Positions 1-4,000 of a stretch of DNA of 5,403 nt are shown here, one piece after another. Origin of the DNA: an uncultured Collinsella sp. (GTDB lineage: Bacteria; Actinomycetota; Coriobacteriia; Coriobacteriales; Coriobacteriaceae); assembly GCA_902478935.1 (NCBI GenBank), contig CABSMV010000117.1, positions 1 to 5,403 on the forward strand, written 5' to 3'. A program made the translations under genes and the position numbers. Under the pieces are notes generated by a model that ran no database searches, was not told the DNA's origin, and saw only the letters and a program-made list of their open reading frames with translations. How positions within the stretch are numbered: the stretch's first letter is position 1; the number at the start of each line of letters is the position of its first letter.

Positions 1-38
1 AGGAGTCTCGTGGGCTCGGAGATGTGTATAAGAGACAG
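1..38 (+). other. Nextera adapter remnant (non-genomic)
   Basis: Positions 5-38 read as the Illumina Nextera i7-side transposase adapter, from GTCTCGTGGGCTCGG into the 19-bp Tn5 mosaic end AGATGTGTATAAGAGACAG (20-38). The match to the adapter as I know it is exact. Positions 1-4 (AGGA) sit where the last bases of the i7 index would be. From memory the N704 index in primer orientation ends in AGGA, but four bases cannot prove this. The segment is library-preparation sequence left untrimmed, so no biology should be read from it. It supplies an in-frame GTG at 24 that falsely opens the first gene. Confidence 0.98.
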
Positions 39-692
39 AACGGTGCCAGCGTCTGGCAGCTCGACGAGGATACGCCCACCGACGCCTCGCGCGCCACGTG
101 CATCTTGAGCCGACCGCTCGATTGCGGCATTGCCCATCGCATCCGCCGCATCGCCGCCGGCCACGATGTGACCTTCGATATCTTCGCGGACGGGCAGTGC
201 TTCCTCCCCCGCTCGCTCTACACGCGCCTGGATGAGTTCTGCGGCGGCGACCCCCACATCGCAGCTTCGCTCAAGCGCACACGAACACCGATCGACATGG
301 ATATCGACAGCAAGATCGACGAGATCGAGACGCTCGAACGCATCGCCATGTACTGGCACGACCCGGCCGATCGCGACGCCATCGCGGCGGCGCTCGACAC
401 GCTCGGAGGCATTGAGGTCACGCGTTCGTACGCCATGAATATCGAAGTCATGGGCGAGGGCGCCACCAAGGGAACGGCCCTCACGTGGCTATGCGAGCAC
501 CTGGGCGAGCGTCTCGCCGACGCCTGGGCGTTCGGCGACAACATCAACGACATCCCCATGCTGCAGGCAGCGGGCCATGGCATGGCCATGATCAACGCCG
601 AGCCCGAAGATCGCGAGGCCGCCGACGCCATCACCGAATACGACAACGACCACGACGGCGTCGCCTGCACCATCATGGACGCCCTCGCCTAG
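39..692 (+). CDS. Cof-type HAD-IIB family hydrolase, 5'-truncated
   Basis: This is the C-terminal part (217 genomic residues) of a haloacid dehalogenase superfamily phosphatase of the Cof/HAD-IIB class. The class dephosphorylates small metabolites such as sugar phosphates, nucleotides or flavin phosphates in the cytoplasm. The genomic part begins at NGA, which in this family follows motif II. A cap region with no clear signature follows, then motif III lysine in GATKG (about residue 144) and motif IV GDNIND (166-171, acidic pair D167 and D171). The DxD nucleophile motif and the motif II Ser/Thr, roughly 65 residues, lie beyond the contig edge. The reading frame runs back through the adapter to a GTG at 24, giving a false MYKRQ N-terminus; that is not a start. 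It ends at TAG (690-692) and converges on the second HAD gene 117 bp away. The substrate cannot be told from sequence. Confidence 0.9.
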   Translation, partial: NGASVWQLDEDTPTDASRATCILSRPLDCGIAHRIRRIAAGHDVTFDIFADGQCFLPRSLYTRLDEFCGGDPHIAASLKRTRTPIDMDIDSKIDEIETLERIAMYWHDPADRDAIAAALDTLGGIEVTRSYAMNIEVMGEGATKGTALTWLCEHLGERLADAWAFGDNINDIPMLQAAGHGMAMINAEPEDREAADAITEYDNDHDGVACTIMDALA

Positions 693-706
693 CAGCAGCA
701 ACCCGG

Positions 707-746
707 CAGGGTAGCTAATTTGGGACGGGGCTTTTTAGCTACCCTG
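707..746. repeat. 40-nt hairpin with 12-bp perfect arms in convergent gap
   Basis: CAGGGTAGCTAA (707-718) is the exact reverse complement of TTAGCTACCCTG (735-746), enclosing a 16-nt loop that contains GGGACGGGG. It lies 15 bp after the stop of the first HAD gene and 64 bp from the end of the converging one, where a bidirectional terminator would be expected. No U-tract follows it on either strand, so it is not a classical intrinsic terminator. It may stabilise 3' ends or block converging transcription. From memory this motif recurs between genes in Collinsella, which would make it a dispersed repeat; that needs a genome search. Confidence 0.7.
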
Positions 747-751
747 GTCAC

Positions 752-799
752 AGTAGTCGTTGGGGGCACTCTTCGCGGGGCGCTGCAAGGATTGTCCCC
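752..799. repeat. Degenerate copy of the GGGGAC palindromic repeat (copy A)
   Basis: AGTAGTCGTTGGGG (752-765) is identical to the left end of the palindrome at 3761-3820, and 19 of the first 22 bases match. The rest diverges. It has its own imperfect stem between GGGGCACTCTT (about 763-773) and AAGGATTGTCCCC (787-799), around a GC-rich loop at 774-786. It fills the remainder of the convergent gap and ends about 11 bp before the stop of the second HAD gene. It is probably a diverged member of the same dispersed family. Confidence 0.55.
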
Positions 800-809
800 A
801 TCTGCCGAA

Positions 810-1604
810 TTAGGCGAGACTCTCCAGCACGCGACGGAGCTCCTGCTGGACGGCGTGGTCGCGGTTGCACCCCACCACGCGATCGGCGACTGCCTTGAGC
901 GCGGGGCGCGCGTTTTCCATCGCGCAGCCCGTGCCGACAAAGCGAATGATCTCGTAGTCGTTCATCGAGTCGCCAAACGCCATGACCTCGTCGCGTTCGA
1001 CGCCATAGTGCTCCATGAGCTGTGCGATGCCCGAGGCCTTCGACACACCGGGCTGCATGGCATCGATCCACGCGTTGCCCGAAGGCGCAAAGGTAAAGAG
1101 CTGACCAAGTTCGCGCTGTAGCACGTACGCACTGTCCATAACCGCACTGTCGTCGCAAAAGATACTCGCTTTGATGATATTTACGCTGGGATCGGGCAGC
1201 TCCCAAATGCGCTCGGCATTGGGAAGGTCCTTATCGACCTCACGCACGAACTTGCACTCGTCATCGAGCAGGAAGGACTTGGTTCGGTCAAAGAGCGCAA
1301 GATGCAGATTGGGAAACGTCCTGACGGCTTGGGCGAGCCTTCGAATCGCCAGGTGGGAATACACCTCACGGTCTACCATCTTACCGTCGGCGTAGACCTG
1401 GGCGCCGTTAGCGGCGACAAAGTCCATCTTGTCGCGAACGGGCGCAAAGAACTCGCACAGGCGATCGTAGCGACGACCTGACGATGCGGCGAAATGCACG
1501 CCACGCTCGTGTAGCGCCAGAATCAGTTCGTAGGTCTCGGGAGGTACCTGGCCGTTTTCGTCAAGCAGTGTGCCGTCCATATCGGATGCAATCAGTTTAA
1601 ACAT
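810..1604 (-). CDS. Cof-type HAD-IIB family hydrolase, complete
   Basis: A 264-residue cytoplasmic HAD-superfamily phosphatase, normal length for Cof-type HAD-IIB proteins. All four catalytic motifs are visible. Motif I is DMDGTLL with nucleophile D8 and general acid/base D10. Motif II is the Ser before GR in ASSGR (about residue 42). Motif III is K189 in GVSKASG, where Ala stands at the position usually held by Gly. Motif IV is GDSMND (211-216, D212 and D216). The C2-type cap lies between motifs II and III and sets substrate choice, which cannot be read here. The ATG at 1602-1604 is well supported: it is the usual two or so residues before the first beta strand and has GGGAG (1612-1616) 7 nt upstream. 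It ends at TAA and converges on another HAD gene of the same class. The SD lies inside a long inverted repeat, so translation may be controlled. Confidence 0.93.
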   Translation of the reverse strand: MFKLIASDMDGTLLDENGQVPPETYELILALHERGVHFAASSGRRYDRLCEFFAPVRDKMDFVAANGAQVYADGKMVDREVYSHLAIRRLAQAVRTFPNLHLALFDRTKSFLLDDECKFVREVDKDLPNAERIWELPDPSVNIIKASIFCDDSAVMDSAYVLQRELGQLFTFAPSGNAWIDAMQPGVSKASGIAQLMEHYGVERDEVMAFGDSMNDYEIIRFVGTGCAMENARPALKAVADRVVGCNRDHAVQQELRRVLESLA

Positions 1605-1609
1605 AGATA

Positions 1610-1671
1610 AGCTCCCTTCGGACTTGTTGGAATCGAACGTGTATCCGATTCCAACGTACCCAAAGGGAGCT
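1610..1671 (-). promoter_or_regulatory. 62-nt inverted repeat burying the SD of the HAD gene
   Basis: Two arm pairs share exactly one centre (1640.5). The outer pair is 1610-1618 with 1663-1671 (AGCTCCCTT/AAGGGAGCT, 9 bp), extendable to 12 bp at 1619-1621/1660-1662; one of those pairs is G-U only in minus-strand RNA. The inner pair is 1626-1635 with 1646-1655 (GTTGGAATCG/CGATTCCAAC, 10 bp) around a 10-nt loop, with a 4x4 internal loop between. In the HAD mRNA the 3' outer arm contains the Shine-Dalgarno sequence, with the ATG 5 nt after the stem. Folding would hide the ribosome-binding site. It could instead be a DNA operator for a dimeric repressor. Confidence 0.7.
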
Positions 1672-1674
1672 CAA

Positions 1675-1703
1675 ATAAGACTCCGCGGGCGTAAACGTTA
1701 CAA
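1675..1703 (-). promoter_or_regulatory. Weak sigma70-like promoter candidate for the HAD gene
   Basis: On the minus strand TTGTAA (1698-1703) and TCTTAT (1675-1680) are separated by exactly 17 bp. Each hexamer matches the consensus at four of six positions. Transcription would start around 1667-1669, just inside the outer arm of the 1610-1671 inverted repeat, so most of the hairpin would be at the very 5' end of the mRNA. GTAAACGTTAC (1691-1701), an imperfect palindrome, overlaps the -35 box. The call rests on spacing and position only. Confidence 0.35.
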
Positions 1704-1772
1704 GGACCTGGCAAATAGCTCACATATGCCAGAGGCCCCACGGTCGCGACGTCAGGCGGCCCGCCAAAGAGT

Positions 1773-1817
1773 ATCCCCAACGACTAGTCGTTTAAGAACG
1801 TCCCCGATGACTAGTCG
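1773..1817. repeat. GACTAGTC/GGGGAC repeat (copy B)
   Basis: Two similar units, CCCCAACGACTAGTCG (1775-1790) and CCCCGATGACTAGTCG (1802-1817), lie 27 bp apart, joined by TTTAAGAACGT. Positions 1781-1815 match 31 of 35 bases of the right half of the palindrome at 3786-3820. The second GACTAGTC (1809-1816) overlaps the end of ade and supplies its TAG stop codon. There is no U-tract and no array of further units. Confidence 0.8.
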
Positions 1818-3631
1818 GCGTAGGTGAAGGTTGTGACGTCGAACATGCCCTCGGGGCGGATGCGGAGCGTCGGGATGACCGGCAGGGGCAGGAAGATGAT
1901 GCCCATGATGGGGTCGAGCGGCGGCTCAATACCCATGGCGCGCGCCTTGACCATAAAGTCGTCGTGCTGCGCGGCAACGTCCTCGGCCGTGCCTTCGCTC
2001 ATCAGGCCACCGAGCGCCAGCGGAATGCGCGCCACGACCTCGCCGTTACGCACCAGCACGTGACCACCCTGGCCCACGGCCTCAACGGCAGCCATCATAT
2101 CGGCAGCGTTATCGCCCACCACGCACACGTTGTGCGAGTCGTGGCCGATCGTGGAGGCAATGGCACCACCGGTGATGGTGAAACCGCGCACCCAGCCGCG
2201 ACCGATATGCTTGCCGACCAGGCCCAGGCCAGCGGGGCCGTCGCCATCGGCGCCCTCGGCCTGCAGCGACACGCCACGGCCATGGCGCTCGATCAGCATA
2301 ATGCGGCGCAAGTCCTCGGCGCTCTCGGGGCGGGCCATACCCGTGATAGCCATACCCGGGATGACATCGATAACGGCCTCGCCCGGCTTAAAGGCATAGT
2401 CAAACACGTCGAGCGAAAGCTTCGGCAGCTTAACGGAAGCGCGCAGCTCATCGGCAAGGGCTGCGACCTCGGCCGTCTCGGGCGCGACCTCGCCCACAAA
2501 GGCGCCGTCCTGTGCCACCAGGGCACCGGCGGCATACACGCGATGCGGAGCTGTAGCAAACGTCAGGTCGTTGAGCACCAGCAGGTCGGCACGCTTGCCT
2601 GGGGCGATCGCGCCGCGGAGCTCATGCGGGTCGCGACAGCCGTGGTCCAGGCCAAATGCCTCAGCCGTGGAAAGGGACGCCATGGAGATGGCGACCACCG
2701 GGTCGACGCCAGCCTCGATGGCCACGCGGCAGGCATTGTCGATCATGCCGGTCGAAAGCGCGTCGGAGGGAGCGCGGTCGTCGGTCGCAAAGCAGCAGCG
2801 GCGGGCGCGGGCGGGATTTTCCAGCAGCATCGGGGACAAATTGGCCAGATCGTGGCTGCACGTGCCCTCACGCAGCATCACATACATGCCGCGGGACAGC
2901 TTGTCGAGTGCCTCCTCGGGAATCGTCGACTCGTGGTCGGCGATAATGCCCGCTGCGGCATAGGCATTGAGGTCCTTACCGGCAACGAGCGGCGCGTGGC
3001 CGTCAACCTGCTTGGACGGCGTCTGGCTGGCAGCATCGATGCGAGCACAGGTCTCGGGGTCGGCCATAAAGACGCCCGGCAGGTTCATCATTTCGCCCAG
3101 ACCAAAGACATCGCCTGGATGCTCGGCAAAAAACGCCTGCATATCGGCAGCCGAAATAACGGCACCGGCTTGCTCGTCGGGCAGCGCGGGCACGCACGAA
3201 GGCATCATGTACTTGATGGAGATGGGCGCGCGGCGACCATCCTCGATCATAAAGCGCAAGCCGTCCAGACCGGCAACATTGGCAATCTCATGGCTGTCGG
3301 CAATGGCGGTGGTAGTACCGCGCGTCGCGGCCATGCGAGCATACTCGGCGGGACGGATGTTCGAAGACTCGATATGCAGATGCCCGTCAATAAAACCGGG
3401 AGCGAGATAGCGCCCTTGGCAGTCGATGACCTCAGTTGACTCGTAGGCGCCAGCGGCATCGTCGCGCCCATCGTAGAGCACGCCGACGATCACACCGTCC
3501 TTGACGGCAACGCTACCGGGCGCCACACGCTGGCCATACACGTCGACGATCTGCGCATTGGTAAACAGCGTGTCGACGGGCACGCGCCCCTCGGCAGCAT
3601 CGATCACAGACCTCATGACCTCAACGGACAT
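1811..3631 (-). CDS. ade: Adenine deaminase
   Basis: A 606-residue amidohydrolase that hydrolyses adenine to hypoxanthine and ammonia (EC 3.5.4.2) in the cytoplasm, feeding purine salvage. The length is close to bacterial Ade/AdeC proteins (about 570-600). Visible metal-site residues of the amidohydrolase barrel are HLH at 84-86, H114 in DSHEIANV, E180 in GLGEMM, H212 in VDGHAP, H233 in ADHES and D284 in FATDD. APGKRADLLVL (343-353) closes the composite beta domain. Residues from about 400 form the adenine deaminase C-terminal domain, with IERHG (447-451) and STIGHDSHN (493-501). The ATG at 3629-3631 is chosen because AAAGGAG sits 5 nt upstream. The frame stays open 83 codons further, but that stretch crosses a terminator and repeats and has no family similarity. 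A terminator-like leader hairpin suggests attenuation. The stop codon lies in a dispersed repeat. Tail residues 597-606 may therefore vary between strains. Confidence 0.95.
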   Translation of the reverse strand: MSVEVMRSVIDAAEGRVPVDTLFTNAQIVDVYGQRVAPGSVAVKDGVIVGVLYDGRDDAAGAYESTEVIDCQGRYLAPGFIDGHLHIESSNIRPAEYARMAATRGTTTAIADSHEIANVAGLDGLRFMIEDGRRAPISIKYMMPSCVPALPDEQAGAVISAADMQAFFAEHPGDVFGLGEMMNLPGVFMADPETCARIDAASQTPSKQVDGHAPLVAGKDLNAYAAAGIIADHESTIPEEALDKLSRGMYVMLREGTCSHDLANLSPMLLENPARARRCCFATDDRAPSDALSTGMIDNACRVAIEAGVDPVVAISMASLSTAEAFGLDHGCRDPHELRGAIAPGKRADLLVLNDLTFATAPHRVYAAGALVAQDGAFVGEVAPETAEVAALADELRASVKLPKLSLDVFDYAFKPGEAVIDVIPGMAITGMARPESAEDLRRIMLIERHGRGVSLQAEGADGDGPAGLGLVGKHIGRGWVRGFTITGGAIASTIGHDSHNVCVVGDNAADMMAAVEAVGQGGHVLVRNGEVVARIPLALGGLMSEGTAEDVAAQHDDFMVKARAMGIEPPLDPIMGIIFLPLPVIPTLRIRPEGMFDVTTFTYAD

Positions 3632-3636
3632 ACATA

Positions 3637-3643
3637 CTCCTTT
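3637..3643 (-). promoter_or_regulatory. Ribosome-binding site of ade
   Basis: AAAGGAG on the minus strand, 5 nt before ATG (3629-3631). This strong SD decides the ade start against the much longer upstream open frame. It begins 8 nt after the U-tract of the leader terminator, so ribosome access depends on transcription passing that hairpin. Confidence 0.85.
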
Positions 3644-3651
3644 AACCGTAG

Positions 3652-3687
3652 AAAAAAGCTGCGGAGCGGACAGGCCTTCACCGCAGC
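3652..3687 (-). terminator. Intrinsic terminator / attenuator in the ade leader
   Basis: On the minus strand GCTGCGG (3681-3687) pairs with CCGCAGC (3658-3664), a 7-bp GC-rich stem with a 16-nt loop, followed directly by six T residues (3652-3657). This is the classic intrinsic terminator layout. It ends only 20 nt before the ade ATG, leaving no room for another promoter, so every ade transcript must pass through it. The natural reading is a leader attenuator. A late stop for tyrS read-through transcripts is an alternative. I see no purine-riboswitch core upstream. GGCCTTC (minus strand, 3715-3721) is complementary to seven bases of its loop (3673-3679). Confidence 0.7.
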
Positions 3688-3699
3688 AAGCCAATAACA

Positions 3700-3729
3700 A
3701 TTGTATGCCCAAAAGAAGGCCGCCGATAA
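3700..3729 (-). promoter_or_regulatory. Possible ade promoter
   Basis: TACAAT on the minus strand (3700-3705) matches five of six bases of the sigma70 -10 consensus. The best -35 at allowed spacing is TTATCG (3724-3729, 18-bp spacer), which matches only three of six. Transcription would start near 3692-3694, a few bases before the attenuator hairpin. The position is sensible but the -35 is poor. Confidence 0.3.
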
Positions 3730-3738
3730 CACCCCTTC

Positions 3739-3754
3739 CGCTTAACGGTAAGCG
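3739..3754. repeat. Small hairpin upstream of ade
   Basis: CGCTTA (3739-3744) and TAAGCG (3749-3754) form a 6-bp stem with a 4-nt loop. It lies between the possible ade promoter and the large palindrome. No function can be assigned. It could be a protein-binding site or the edge of a repeat insertion. Confidence 0.4.
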
Positions 3755-3760
3755 CCCAAA

Positions 3761-3820
3761 AGTAGTCGTTGGGGACGTTCTTAAACGACTAGTCATTAAA
3801 GAACGTCCCCAATGACTACT
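3761..3820. repeat. 60-bp near-perfect palindrome (copy C of the GGGGAC repeat)
   Basis: The arms 3761-3790 and 3791-3820 are reverse complements at 27 of 30 positions, centred on ACTAGT (3788-3793) with no spacer. The outer ends are AGTAGTC and GACTACT, and each arm carries GGGGACGTTCTT. Half-units repeat with a 27-bp period. It is the fullest of three related copies in the window, all between genes or at gene ends. It codes for nothing. It behaves like a short dispersed extragenic palindromic element and could form a cruciform or a strong RNA hairpin on either strand. Confidence 0.85.
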
Positions 3821-3860
3821 TGCGACCAAGGCAACGCCGATGTCTTGGCAACGACAGCGA

Positions 3861-3959
3861 AAACCCGCCAGAGCGAGCAAGGTGCCTTGAAACGAGGCGG
3901 CATTGACCTTCTGGTCATGCCGCCGAAGTTGAAAGGCAGATTGCCGCGCTGGCGGGTTT
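3861..3959. ncRNA. Long rod-like hairpin, candidate structured RNA or repeat
   Basis: A 99-nt interval folds on itself almost end to end. The closing stem is AAACCCGCCAG (3861-3871) with CTGGCGGGTTT (3949-3959). Inside are GCAA/TTGC (3877-3880, 3941-3944), TGCCTT/AAGGCA (3883-3888, 3933-3938), AAC/GTT (3891-3893, 3928-3930), GGCGGCAT/ATGCCGCC (3896-3903, 3917-3924) and GACC/GGTC (3905-3908, 3913-3916) with a TTCT loop: 36 pairs in all, found by eye. On the plus strand one 2x2 internal loop is a tandem G-A mismatch. On the minus strand the stem is followed by a four-T run, so it could instead be an extended tyrS terminator. Strand and function are unknown; the structure is clear. Confidence 0.5.
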
Positions 3960-3972
3960 GCAGCGTCGACCG

Positions 3973-4000
3973 GTTACGCGGTTTGGTAAAACCGCGTAAC
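3973..4000 (-). terminator. Hairpin immediately after tyrS, no U-tract
   Basis: GTTACGCGGTTT and AAACCGCGTAAC form a perfect 12-bp stem (3973-3984, 3989-4000) with a 4-nt loop. The first paired base on the minus strand is the G of the tyrS TAG stop codon. No U-run follows, so it is more likely a 3'-end stabilising or Rho-assisted structure than a full intrinsic terminator. It is well placed to mark the end of the tyrS transcript together with the rod-like hairpin just beyond. Confidence 0.6.

Noticed and set aside
489..1206. Several open frames of 60-150 codons opposite or overlapping the HAD genes
   Set aside because: They overlap confident HAD coding sequence in other frames, start without SD sequences and have low-complexity Arg/Ser/Ala or Val/Asp-rich translations.
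1610..1671. tRNA-like T-arm (GTTCGATTCC) upstream of the HAD gene
   Set aside because: The stem around it does not pair as a T-arm and there is no acceptor or anticodon arm; the sequence is part of a simple long hairpin.
1964..3439. 491-codon plus-strand open frame antisense to ade
   Set aside because: It lies wholly opposite a confidently identified adenine deaminase, has no SD or recognisable domain, and shows His/Gly/Ala/Arg-rich composition typical of antisense frames in GC-rich genes.
3632..3760. Purine riboswitch upstream of adenine deaminase
   Set aside because: The conserved three-way-junction core and its loop sequences are not present in the ade leader as I read it, despite the terminator.
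1773..3820. CRISPR array
   Set aside because: Only a few diverged palindromic units at scattered sites, without regular repeat-spacer succession or cas genes.
3632..3880. In-frame 83-codon extension of ade upstream of ATG 3629-3631
   Set aside because: It crosses the terminator, the 60-bp palindrome and part of the rod-like hairpin, has no amidohydrolase similarity, and the inner ATG has a strong SD at the right distance and gives the normal family length.
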